In this document: positions 8,660 through 17,531 of the stretch, in pieces
Layout of the letters: the number at the start of each line of letters is the position of its first letter
How positions within the stretch are numbered: position 1 is the stretch's first letter
DNA from: UBA1351 sp965140555
GTDB taxonomy: Bacteria; Bacillota; Clostridia; Lachnospirales; Vallitaleaceae
Length of the DNA stretch: 64,000 nucleotides
Direction of reading: 5' to 3'
Assembly: GCA_965140555.1 (NCBI GenBank)
Contig: OZ223259.1
Location: 2,728,001 to 2,792,000, forward strand
Notes under the pieces: generated by a model
Databases searched by the model: none
What the model was told of the DNA's origin: nothing
What the model saw: the letters and a program-made list of their open reading frames with translations, nothing else
Translations under genes and position numbers: made by a program

Positions 8660-8688
8660 TTGACGATATAGCATGCTGCGGATATACT
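8660..8688 (+). promoter_or_regulatory. Sigma-A-type promoter for the gene at 8803
   Basis: TTGACG (8660-8665) and TATACT (8683-8688) are separated by 17 bases, close to the housekeeping consensus. The spacer contains the palindrome AGCATGCT. The promoter points toward the unknown gene at 8803. Confidence 0.6.
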
Positions 8689-8802
8689 AAACAAAAGCTA
8701 TGAGATGTTATAAGAAACCATTAGGATTTTGATGGGAAGTATTTATAGAAGTAGGAAGGGTATAGGAAACAATGATGAATATAATGAAAAGAGGGATTGA
8801 GG

Positions 8803-9351
8803 ATGATTTTATACCACTATTTTGATAAAAAAACGGGTCCATTTATGAATCTGTCAGAGATATCAATGGAACAGGCCACTACTATTTTGAAAAAAATCAA
8901 GGAAGAAAAACCCACAACACAGGGTGCACAGCGTGATGCGGAATATATGTTTAGAAGACATATGTATGAAGACATTATAAGAAAAGAATTTTTAAAGAAA
9001 GGTGGAAGGATAAGTAGGCATGTGCCACATTATATGGTAGTTGAAAAGAGTCCGTGGTTAAGTACTTGGTTTGAAGATAGTGCATATATTGAGATTCCTA
9101 TTGAAGAATTTGATAAGAATACAATCTCTTTTACATATGGCGATTCACATCCAACATTTAGCCCTTGGCCAAGAGATGATGATTGGAAAGAATATCGTAG
9201 AAAGCTATATACATACGATGAAATTCTGGTGATTATGGAAAAATATGGATTACCGCAAGATTGGAATAACGATGGTAAGTTTGGCCCGGAAAGATATATC
9301 GAAGCTCATATTTGGAGTGATGAAACAATTAATAAGTACCGTATGTTATAA
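8803..9351 (+). CDS. Uncharacterised 182-residue protein
   Basis: The start ATG 8803 lies 7 bases after GAGGG; a TTG six bases earlier is too close. The protein is soluble and rich in Asp, Glu, Lys, Tyr and Trp, without signal peptide or membrane segment. It has an aromatic C-terminal part (TFSPWPRDDDW, GLPQDWNNDGKFGPERYIEAHIW). I do not recognise its family. A strong promoter precedes it and no partner gene is evident. The next gene, an AraC regulator, starts 85 bp later and probably belongs to another unit. Confidence 0.75.
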   Translation: MILYHYFDKKTGPFMNLSEISMEQATTILKKIKEEKPTTQGAQRDAEYMFRRHMYEDIIRKEFLKKGGRISRHVPHYMVVEKSPWLSTWFEDSAYIEIPIEEFDKNTISFTYGDSHPTFSPWPRDDDWKEYRRKLYTYDEILVIMEKYGLPQDWNNDGKFGPERYIEAHIWSDETINKYRML

Positions 9352-9436
9352 GACACATAAGAGTCATGCTCTATTGGATGTAGGATACGGAATATAATTA
9401 TGCCCCAAATACTTTGAATAAAGGATATGGTGAAAG

Positions 9437-10408
9437 ATGAATGATAAACGAATAACGGATTTTTTCGATCCTGAGGTACAAAAGACAGTGAGTGAAGATG
9501 GCTTTTCTCTATACAAGATGCAAAATGAGACGGGGGAGGGTGTTATTACCCGATATAAAATATTGCCCGGTATTGAATTGTTTTATAATGATTTTCATAT
9601 GAAAGACGGACAAAATGAAAATAAACTTCCCCACCCTAACGTACTTGAAATCAATCATTGTAGAGAAGGTCGATTTGAGTGCGTTTTTAATAACGGTGAT
9701 TATCAATATGTCGGAGCAGGGGATCTTGCAATCAATCGATTGACAAACGAAACGATATCAACGACTTTTCCATTATCTCATTATCATGGGATTTCTATTA
9801 CTATAGACTTGAATGAAGCAGCAATGACAATAAAGCAAGTCGAAGATGTACTAGGTGGATTACACATTGATTTGGACTACATAGCAGAACGATTGTGTAG
9901 AAAAGATACTTGTTTTATCTTGCGACGTCACAGTAATATCGAACATATTTTTTCGGAGCTGTATAGAGCAAGTCCAAAAATGATAACCCACTATCTAAAA
10001 GTTAAAGTGTTAGAATTACTCATGTTTTTGAATGACGTCGAAGTTGGAGAATATCAGGAAGAACGTCGCTATTTTTCAAAAAATCAAGTGGAAGTAATAA
10101 AACACATTCAAGCACATATGGTTGCTGATTTGCAAAAGCGTTACACATTGCAAGAACTTTCTACAAAGTTTGACATTCCACTTACTTCCATGAAAGTATG
10201 TTTTAAAGGTGTTTATGGATGTTCAATTTATTCGTATATGAAATCCTATCGTATGCAAGCCAGCATTCTTTTGTTGCGGGATACAACAGAGAACATTACA
10301 GAGATTGCTATGAAAATGGGCTATGATAACCCAAGTAAGTTTTCAGAGGCTTTTAAAAAAGAATTTGGAGAACTGCCTTCTGAATATAGAAAGAAGTTGT
10401 CTAAATAG
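9437..10408 (+). CDS. AraC-family transcriptional regulator of the downstream importer
   Basis: 323 residues. The N-terminal part is a sensing domain, and residues about 225-320 hold two helix-turn-helix units (LQELSTKFDIPLTSMKVCFK; ITEIAMKMGYDNPSKFSEAF) ending in the AraC signature. The N-terminal half resembles that of the broken regulator at 7633-8470 in layout, so the two are probably paralogues. It lies upstream of, and in line with, the five-gene importer operon and is its likely regulator. A short stem with a T run at about 10488-10513 separates the two. Confidence 0.88.
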   Translation: MNDKRITDFFDPEVQKTVSEDGFSLYKMQNETGEGVITRYKILPGIELFYNDFHMKDGQNENKLPHPNVLEINHCREGRFECVFNNGDYQYVGAGDLAINRLTNETISTTFPLSHYHGISITIDLNEAAMTIKQVEDVLGGLHIDLDYIAERLCRKDTCFILRRHSNIEHIFSELYRASPKMITHYLKVKVLELLMFLNDVEVGEYQEERRYFSKNQVEVIKHIQAHMVADLQKRYTLQELSTKFDIPLTSMKVCFKGVYGCSIYSYMKSYRMQASILLLRDTTENITEIAMKMGYDNPSKFSEAFKKEFGELPSEYRKKLSK

Positions 10409-10487
10409 AGGGACATTGGTCTTTTTAGAGTAGCGAATGAAAGTATAATTGTATAAACTCATATCTGCGAGAGCGGATGACTTAAGG

Positions 10488-10513
10488 GCGCTGTGGAGCG
10501 TTTCTTTTTTTTT
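10488..10513 (+). terminator. Weak intrinsic terminator after the AraC gene
   Basis: A short GC stem (CGCT-GTGG-AGCG) is followed by TTTC and a run of nine T. It lies between the regulator and the importer operon, so the operon probably has its own promoter. Confidence 0.5.
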
Positions 10514-10560
10514 GAGTTAAGTTCGTTTAGACGAAGGTAAACCTAAGGAGGTGATCGTAC

Positions 10561-11502
10561 ATGAGTCAGGGTATGAAAAGGTATATTCTGAAAAAATTAA
10601 TTGAGTTGATCGTTACACTATTTTTTGTAACGTTGCTTTCGTTTCTCTTGATGCGATTGTCATCGGTTGACCCGGCAACGGCGTATGCCAAACGTATGAT
10701 AGGAAGCCCGACAATAGATCAAATCGAAGCGATTCGGATAAAGTTGGGTTTTGATAAACCGTTATTGATTCAATATGGACGTTGGGTCATTGACTTGCTT
10801 CATTTTGATTTGGGAACATCATTGGCAAATGGTCATAAGGTTTGGACGGATATTGCAACGGCTTTTCCCAAAACACTTGGGATTGTTTTCTTGGCATCCG
10901 TATTCCAAGTCATGACGATCATTATATTAAGCTGTATTACATTTTTATCCCCTTGGAAAATTTCCAAAATCGCTTTGCAAATTATTTGTATTCTGGGTGT
11001 GTCCATTCCTTCTTTTTACTTGGCAACAGTATATCTGGATTACTTCGCAGTACAAAAATCGCTAATTGCTGTAACAGGAAATACTAGTTTCTTAAGTTAC
11101 ATATCACCTGCACTATGTATTGGGGTGTTTGGGGCGTCCTTCTATACGCCAATGCTAATGGATGCACTAGAGCATGAAAGTAATGAAGACTATGCCTTCT
11201 ATGCCCGCTGTCGTGGACTGTCGGAAAGCAGACTTTTGTTCTTTCATTTTTTGCCTCGTGCCATTGTTGGATTGATTCCGAACTTTTTGCAAAGCATAGG
11301 GTTGGCTCTAGCAAATGTTACAGTGATTGAGCAGATTTTTTCAATTCCGGGATTTGGGTATTTGATTGTCAACCATGTATTGGATCGAGATACGCCTATG
11401 ATTCATGCAGAAGTATTCTTCTTGGCTTTGGCAATTGCTCTATGCAATATTGCTGCGGATTTGGTTCAATGGTCAATACAAAGGAAAGAGGCGGTGGTGT
11501 AA
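10561..11502 (+). CDS. Nickel/peptide ABC importer permease 1 (NikB/OppB type)
   Basis: 313 residues with six hydrophobic helices. The N-terminal KKLIELIVTLFFVTLLSFLLMRLSSVDP motif and the DP-x-RLG-type loop (IRIKLGFDKPLLIQYGRWV) are typical of OppB/NikB. The EAA loop (ARCRGLSESRLLFFHFLPRA) contacts the ATPases. An AAGGAGG site precedes the ATG. It is the first gene of the operon and abuts the next permease gene. It forms half of the membrane channel for peptides, nickel or a metal-metallophore complex. Confidence 0.9.
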   Translation: MSQGMKRYILKKLIELIVTLFFVTLLSFLLMRLSSVDPATAYAKRMIGSPTIDQIEAIRIKLGFDKPLLIQYGRWVIDLLHFDLGTSLANGHKVWTDIATAFPKTLGIVFLASVFQVMTIIILSCITFLSPWKISKIALQIICILGVSIPSFYLATVYLDYFAVQKSLIAVTGNTSFLSYISPALCIGVFGASFYTPMLMDALEHESNEDYAFYARCRGLSESRLLFFHFLPRAIVGLIPNFLQSIGLALANVTVIEQIFSIPGFGYLIVNHVLDRDTPMIHAEVFFLALAIALCNIAADLVQWSIQRKEAVV

Positions 11503-12303
11503 ATGAATAAGAAGGGCACGACATTGAATCTTTCAATGATAATTCCTGTAGCTATCCTGATGTTGTTTTTAATCGGCTTTTTGTTTGCGCCGAATAATCC
11601 GATGGAATCTAATCTTTTGGCAAGATTTCAGAAACCAAGTACGATATACCCCTTTGGTACAGATCAGCTGGGCCGGTGCATTTTCTCACGAATTCTTTAT
11701 GGAGGATGGACAACACTTGGAATCGTTCTGGGCGGCTCGATGATCGTCTTTTCACTGGGGACAATCATTGGGATGGGAACAAGCCGTGGGATAATGAAAG
11801 AAAACAGTTTTGTTGACGGATTTATCAATGCAGTGACAGCAATACCACCGATTGCATATTTAATTGTTTTTATAGGTGCATGGGGAAGCGGAGCAAAAAC
11901 GACATTGGTTGCGCTGACTGTATCCTATATCCTTCGTTATATTAAATTAGTGCGAACCCGAACGGATATAGAAATGGAAAAAGCTTATGTTATGTGTGCC
12001 ATTGCTTCAGGGGCATCAAAATTACGTCTATTAATGATGCATATCCTCCCTAATTTAATTGCGGAGATGATACGTTTTCTCTGTTTGTCTTGTGCGGATA
12101 TGATACTGGCAATTACAGCATTCTCATTTATTGGATTAGGATTGGGCGATAGTGTTGTGGATTGGGGAAGTATGATTCTAGATGCACGAGGCGCACTGGT
12201 TTTGCATCCCACGATGATTTTGTATCCGATCGGTGCTGTTATCCTATCGACACTCTGCTTTAATATTCTGGGCAGACGATTGACAGAAAAGGAGACAACG
12301 TGA
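11503..12303 (+). CDS. Nickel/peptide ABC importer permease 2 (NikC/OppC type)
   Basis: 266 residues, starting immediately after the stop of permease 1. The NikC/OppC N-terminal signature FGTDQLGRCIFSRILYG is present, followed by about six helices and an EAA loop (AIASGASKLRLLMMHILPN). It would pair with the preceding permease. The stop codon overlaps the start of the first ATPase gene (TGATG), which fits translational coupling. Confidence 0.9.
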   Translation: MNKKGTTLNLSMIIPVAILMLFLIGFLFAPNNPMESNLLARFQKPSTIYPFGTDQLGRCIFSRILYGGWTTLGIVLGGSMIVFSLGTIIGMGTSRGIMKENSFVDGFINAVTAIPPIAYLIVFIGAWGSGAKTTLVALTVSYILRYIKLVRTRTDIEMEKAYVMCAIASGASKLRLLMMHILPNLIAEMIRFLCLSCADMILAITAFSFIGLGLGDSVVDWGSMILDARGALVLHPTMILYPIGAVILSTLCFNILGRRLTEKETT

Positions 12304-13106
12304 TGTTAGAAGTCAACCAATTAAGTGTAAAAGAAAAATCAGGACGTTTTCTATTAAATCAAGTGTCAGTGGAAATACCCTCAGAAGGAATTGTTGGTCT
12401 GACAGGTCATAGTGGTTCAGGAAAAACAACATTGCTGCGAAGTATATTCGGGATGTTGCACAGGGACTGTCACATTAACGACGGTAAGATTTTTGTGGAT
12501 GACACCGACTTACTTTGCTTATCACCTAGGGAGCATCGGGGGTTGTGTGGGAAAAAGATTGGTTTTATACCACAAAACCCAATGACTGCTTTTGATAGTC
12601 GATTAAAAATAGGCAATCAAATTCAAGAGACCTTTCAAAGACGGTTGCAATTGAATCGATCCGACGCAACCGTGCTGGCTAAAGAGAAATTGGATTTAGT
12701 CAATCTGAAAGATACACAGCGCGTGCTGAATGCCTATCCAGGGGAACTATCAGGAGGGATGTTGCAACGCGTAGCAGCAGCTATTTTATTGGGTATGACA
12801 CCGGACTATATACTAGCAGACGAACCGACTGCTGCATTGGATGAAGAAAATCGCAATCTGTTATTAGATGTATTGCAGACCCAAATGCAGGATAAAGGCA
12901 TCTTGTTTGTATCCCATGATGTGGATGCACTTCAAAGGCTTTGCAACAATGTTTATGTGCTTGGAGATGGGAAGGTCATTGAACAAGGGGATATGGAGCG
13001 ACTATTAACCAAACCGCAAACGGATTGGATGAAACAGTTCGCAAGATTAAGCAGGCAAGAAAGACGAGGTGAATGGGAGTGGGAGAAATTGCAATACAAC
13101 ATGTGA
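12303..13106 (+). CDS. Nickel/peptide ABC importer ATPase 1 (NikD/OppD type)
   Basis: 267 residues from ATG 12303, 8 bases after GGAG; a GTG three bases earlier is possible. Walker A GHSGSGKTT, signature LSGGMLQR, Walker B YILADEP and the switch His in SHD are visible. It lacks a clear oligo_HPY C-terminal extension, as in NikD-like proteins. It would work as a heterodimer with the next ATPase. Its 3' end overlaps the next gene by 28 bp. Confidence 0.9.
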   Translation: MLEVNQLSVKEKSGRFLLNQVSVEIPSEGIVGLTGHSGSGKTTLLRSIFGMLHRDCHINDGKIFVDDTDLLCLSPREHRGLCGKKIGFIPQNPMTAFDSRLKIGNQIQETFQRRLQLNRSDATVLAKEKLDLVNLKDTQRVLNAYPGELSGGMLQRVAAAILLGMTPDYILADEPTAALDEENRNLLLDVLQTQMQDKGILFVSHDVDALQRLCNNVYVLGDGKVIEQGDMERLLTKPQTDWMKQFARLSRQERRGEWEWEKLQYNM

Positions 13107-13783
13107 ATCAAATCTATCGCAGTGAAACACAAGGTGAGTTCCATGCCCTTTCCGATATTAACATTCGTTTGGAAAAGGGGGAAAATTTGGCAATCGAAGG
13201 CGAGAGTGGTTCGGGAAAGAGTACGTTGGCAAGATTGCTGATTGGTGTGGAAAAACCCACATCAGGAACGATTGTGTTAGATGGTGAGGATATTACACAG
13301 TGGAATTATCGTACATGGAAAAAACATCGTAAAAAGATACAAGCCGTTTTTCAAGACGCTTCCGGTACACTAAATCCGGCAAGAACAGCATTTTCCAATG
13401 TTGAAGAAGGTCTTGTAAATTTAACATCGTATAACCGAAAAGAACGTAAGCAACGTATCTATGAGTTGATGGATGCAGTCTATATGGATCATAAACTGCT
13501 GGATACCCCGGTGCGCCGACTCTCAGGCGGAGAACAGCGGCGTCTATCGCTACTTCGAGCTATGGCGATAGAACCGGATTATTTAATTATGGACGAAGTG
13601 ACAAGCGGTCTCGATTTGATTTCAACAGATGCTGTACTTACCTTAGTCGAGAACGCTGCAAAGCTACACCGATATTCCTGTATTTTTGTAACCCATAGTC
13701 GCAAAGACGCTATGCGAATTTCTGATAGGATTGCAATTATGCAAAAGGGCAGGATTGTGGAACAGGGACATCTATTAACATAA
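13079..13783 (+). CDS. Nickel/peptide ABC importer ATPase 2 (NikE/OppF type)
   Basis: 234 residues from GTG 13079, 6 bases after GAGGTGA. The ATG at 13073 directly abuts that site and is less likely. Walker A GESGSGKST, signature LSGGEQRR, Walker B YLIMDE and VTHS are present. The typical Glu-Pro after Walker B is Glu-Val here. The protein is short, without the C-terminal Cys extension of oligopeptide ATPases, which leans toward a nickel or metallophore-type transporter. Confidence 0.88.
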   Translation: MGEIAIQHVNQIYRSETQGEFHALSDINIRLEKGENLAIEGESGSGKSTLARLLIGVEKPTSGTIVLDGEDITQWNYRTWKKHRKKIQAVFQDASGTLNPARTAFSNVEEGLVNLTSYNRKERKQRIYELMDAVYMDHKLLDTPVRRLSGGEQRRLSLLRAMAIEPDYLIMDEVTSGLDLISTDAVLTLVENAAKLHRYSCIFVTHSRKDAMRISDRIAIMQKGRIVEQGHLLT

Positions 13784-13811
13784 ATTTCAACACAGAAAGG
13801 ATACAAATAAC

Positions 13812-15410
13812 ATGAAAAAAATACTTTCGACGCTTATAATTGGCGTTCTTCTCACAATTTCCTTAGGCGGATGCGGACAAAAGGCAAAAGAGGCTGACGG
13901 TATCCCATCATCTGATACAAAGGTATTAACTATTTGTACTGCAAAGGAATTGGATAATCTAACAACACTAACGATGAACAAAGAAAATAATATTGCTTGC
14001 GGTCTCGTCTATGAAACACTGGTGGCCTATGAAAACGGTGAAATTGTTCCAAAGCTGGCAAAAGAGTGGAGCTGGGATGAAACGAATACGGTACTAACAT
14101 TCAAGTTACATCAGGGTGTAACGTTTACTGACGGAACAGAATTTAATGCTGAAAGTGTAAAAGCTATTTTGGAATTTGATCGTTCAAACTCTAATTTTAG
14201 TGGTATTAAGGGTATTTATAACATACGGAGTGTTGAGGCAACAGATAACTATACGATTGATGTTCATTATGAGGCGCCATGCTTCTCTTATTTAAATGAT
14301 TTCTGCTTTCAAAATGTTGCAGGGATGATGTCCCCTGAAGTTTTTGAGACGGATAATTTCCAAACCTTCAAGGATGTTGTAGGAACCGGCCCTTACGTAC
14401 GAGCCGAGATTATTTCAGGAGACTGCACACGTTTTGTTCGCAACGAAGATTATTGGGGTGAAGCTCCGTATTATGATGAAGTTACTGTAAAATATATCCC
14501 GGAGGCCTCTTCCCGTTTACAGGCTTTACAGACCGGAGAAGTCGATATGATTTATGGTGCAGAGCTGATATCCTATGACGATTATAATCAAGCAATGACT
14601 CTGGATGGTATTGCAGGTGAAATAAATGAAGGAGATACGCTGACACGTAACTTGGTACTTAATGCTGCTCGACCAATGATGAGCGATGTTAAGGTTCGCG
14701 AAGCGATTGCATATGCAATTAATAAGCAGGAGATCACGGAGGGTCTGACGTATGGTTATGAAACTCCGGCGACTACCCTGTTTAGTAAAAATGCACCCTA
14801 TACACATATTGATTACAAAACGACATACAATTTTGATCAGGACAAGGCAAATGCTTTGCTAGATGACGCGGGTTGGCTATTGAATGAAAAAACAGGTTTC
14901 CGTGAGAAGAATGGGGAAGAATTAACCCTAAGTTACACCTATTGGTCAGATATTTCTCTCGCGCAGGAAATGGCCTTAGCAATAAAAACACAATTAGCCA
15001 AAGTAGGTATCGATGCTGAGACGACAGGGCAAGATCAAATGACATGGTGGACAGAAGGCGTTGCCGGTAACTACGATATTACAACTTGGAATACAGAAGG
15101 TTCTTATACAGAACCCCATAAATTCCTTCAGGAAACGCTTGGCGCAGACCCTCATGCAGTTTCATTGCAAGCCTTGGATAACTATGAAGATTATGCTGCA
15201 GCCGTTAATAAATTTTCCACAACTGCAGAGCCGGATGCAGTTCAGGATGCGATGACGACGGCATTGACTATTTCTAATGATAATGTGATTGACTTGCCTA
15301 TTTCTTATTCAAAGGATATAGTAGTGTATAATACCTCTAAAATTGCAGGGTACACCTTTTCAAGTGTTCCTCAGTTCTTTGATATTAACAGTGTAAAGCC
15401 TGCTCAGTAA
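13812..15410 (+). CDS. Nickel/peptide ABC importer substrate-binding lipoprotein (SBP_bac_5)
   Basis: 532 residues. The signal peptide ends in a lipobox (LGGCGQ, Cys20). The mature part has the family hallmarks: LVYETLVAYENGEIVPKLAKEW, WDETNTVLTFKLHQGVTFTDGT and GTGPYV. It captures the substrate outside the cell and hands it to the two permeases. It is the last gene of the operon, 28 bp after the ATPase. The substrate cannot be read from the sequence. The AraC regulator and the neighbouring decayed siderophore locus make a metal or metallophore plausible. Confidence 0.9.
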   Translation: MKKILSTLIIGVLLTISLGGCGQKAKEADGIPSSDTKVLTICTAKELDNLTTLTMNKENNIACGLVYETLVAYENGEIVPKLAKEWSWDETNTVLTFKLHQGVTFTDGTEFNAESVKAILEFDRSNSNFSGIKGIYNIRSVEATDNYTIDVHYEAPCFSYLNDFCFQNVAGMMSPEVFETDNFQTFKDVVGTGPYVRAEIISGDCTRFVRNEDYWGEAPYYDEVTVKYIPEASSRLQALQTGEVDMIYGAELISYDDYNQAMTLDGIAGEINEGDTLTRNLVLNAARPMMSDVKVREAIAYAINKQEITEGLTYGYETPATTLFSKNAPYTHIDYKTTYNFDQDKANALLDDAGWLLNEKTGFREKNGEELTLSYTYWSDISLAQEMALAIKTQLAKVGIDAETTGQDQMTWWTEGVAGNYDITTWNTEGSYTEPHKFLQETLGADPHAVSLQALDNYEDYAAAVNKFSTTAEPDAVQDAMTTALTISNDNVIDLPISYSKDIVVYNTSKIAGYTFSSVPQFFDINSVKPAQ

Positions 15411-15573
15411 CAAATTGCTGTCAAAGTTCATGATGCTAACCCCCTTAAATTTTTTGACATTACAAAAATGTAAGGAAAAATTCATATGGGAGTAGGTTCT
15501 CTGTAGTAATATATTATGAGAGGGTTATGACTCTATGAAAAAAAAGACTTGCTGATTTAGGGGGGTATGCAAA

Positions 15574-17495
15574 ATGAAGAGTTATCTTAGTCTTGTTTCT
15601 AAATATGCGAAAGTGCACAAAAAGAAAAACAGACTGACAGTAATTTGCATTGTAATATCGGTTATGCTGGTTGTTGCAATTTTTGGTATGGCAGATATGA
15701 GTGTAAGAGGTCAGATTCATGAACAAATCCAAAAGAGTGGCAATTATCATATTATGATTCAGGATATAGCTGACGAAAAAGCGGAAGAAGTGGCAAAGCA
15801 CAAGGAAGTTGCAGTATCCGGATTCATTGCACAAGGGGAAAATTCGGACATATATGGAACCGATTTGCTAATCATGGGAGGGGAGAAGGCAATATCAGAA
15901 CAAATGAACCTAACTGTGATTCGAGGAAGGTTCCCTGCGTCCAAGACAGAAGCTTTAATAGATACAGCCGCACTTGAACAGTTTAGTCTTTCTATTGGTG
16001 ACACCATTCGTGTAAAATCCTCTGAAGGGAATTGGATGAAATATACGATTTCAGGAACCTTTAATGATTTCAGTCGGTTACTAGGAACAGGTTCTCATGG
16101 ATTATATCTTTCACTGGATGGAATGAAAGCAATAGAGGGGGAGAATTACAAAGGATTATACGTGGTACAGTTTAGAAAGAGCGGGAATATTCAGCGTTCA
16201 ATCGCTCATCTCCTACAGGATGTGGGCTTAGCTAAAGAGCAAGTCATGGAAAACAAACTTCTGTTAGGCGTTATGGGACAAAGTAAAGATAGCACGATGA
16301 TGCAGCTGTATATAATGGCGGGCATACTGTTTGTCCTTGTGATGTTGGTGGGCACATTGATGATTGCAAGCAGTTTTAATTTAAGTGTTTCTGAAAGAGT
16401 GAAGTTTTTTGGGATGCTCCGTTGTCTTGGTGCAACAAAGCAACAAATAAAAAGATATGTGCGCCTTGAAGGACTTAGATATTGTGCCATTGGAATTCCT
16501 ATAGGCTTATTCTCAGGGTCTGTACTTATGTGGATTGCACTGGTGTTTTTGCGCATTACCGGTTCCCAATATTTTATCGATATGCCTTTATTTCAGATAA
16601 GTTGGGTGGGGTTACTTGCGGGTGTTATTGTAGGTGTTCTTACAGTTATGCTTGCATCACATGCACCAAGCAATAAAGCATCAAAGGTTTCACCACAAGC
16701 CGCAGTTACCGGAAATGCAGAGAATAGCACACAACAGGCAATATGAAAGAGGTTCAATCGGGGAAAGGTGCCTTGATCGTGTATTCGAATGAATTGGGGT
16801 GGGATGTAGGCGATTATATTACCTTGCAATTACCTAATGGGAATCAAAAGATAAAGGTCGCCGGTATTTTATCAGATGCCCCTTTTGATGGGAAGGCGGG
16901 GACCTTGAACGTCATCTGTTCAGAGGAAGTATATAGAGCCTTGACGGGGATATCGGAGTATACGGTTATTGATATACAAGTGGAGAAGAACGTTGATGCA
17001 TCCATTGCTTCTGATGTCCGTCAATTCCTTGATTCCGAGATGATATTAAGGGATAAGGTGCAAAGTAATCGCGATATTCGTACAGCCTATCGTTCCATGT
17101 CTGTCTTTGTATATGGATTTTTAACCGTTATTGCCCTTGTCGCCTTAATAAATATTGTGAATACAATTAATGCAAGTGTTTCTAGTAGAATGAGTCAGTA
17201 TGGTGTTATGAGGGCAGTGGGAATGTCTATTAAACAGCTGAAAATTATGGTTACGACAGAAGCAGCAACATATGCCGTAACAGGGAGTCTTGTAGGTAGT
17301 ATAGTTGGGTTGATGCTTCATCGATTATTATTTGAGCTTATCATTGGTTCTATTTGGGGAGAAAAATGGGAACCGCCTATTACGATATTGATGGTGACCA
17401 TCAGTGCGGCCATCCTTACGACGGTTATTGCAGTTATAGCACCGGCAAAAAAAATAGAGAAAATGCGTATTGTTCATGTTGTCAATGCCGAGTAG
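15574..17495 (+). pseudogene. Broken FtsX-type ABC permease (internal deletion and frameshift)
   Basis: The first frame (15574-16746, 390 codons) holds one MacB/FtsX half: an N-terminal helix, an extracellular domain and three helices with ERVKFFGMLRCLGATKQQ. The second frame (16743-17495) begins inside the second extracellular domain (KGALIVYSNELGWDVGDY) and ends with the second FtsX domain (YGVMRAVGMSIKQL). Complete relatives have about 780 residues in one frame. About 150-200 residues, including the helix that opens the second half, are missing at the junction near 16745, where the frame also shifts. No cognate ATPase gene is adjacent. Confidence 0.8.
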
Positions 17496-17512
17496 CCTAC
17501 TACGAAGGTTTC

Positions 17513-17528
17513 AGTACACTAGTGTACT
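17513..17528. terminator. Palindrome between convergent genes, possible bidirectional terminator
   Basis: AGTACACTAGTGTACT is a perfect 16-bp palindrome. Around it TAGCCTA and TAGGCTA form an outer inverted repeat (about 17493-17534). It lies between the broken permease (+) and the M56 gene (-). No strong T run is present, so termination is inferred. Confidence 0.4.
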
Positions 17529-17531
17529 AGG

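Noticed and set aside
15454..15488. Promoter with TTGACA at 15454 before the broken FtsX gene
   Set aside because: No -10 element at an acceptable distance.
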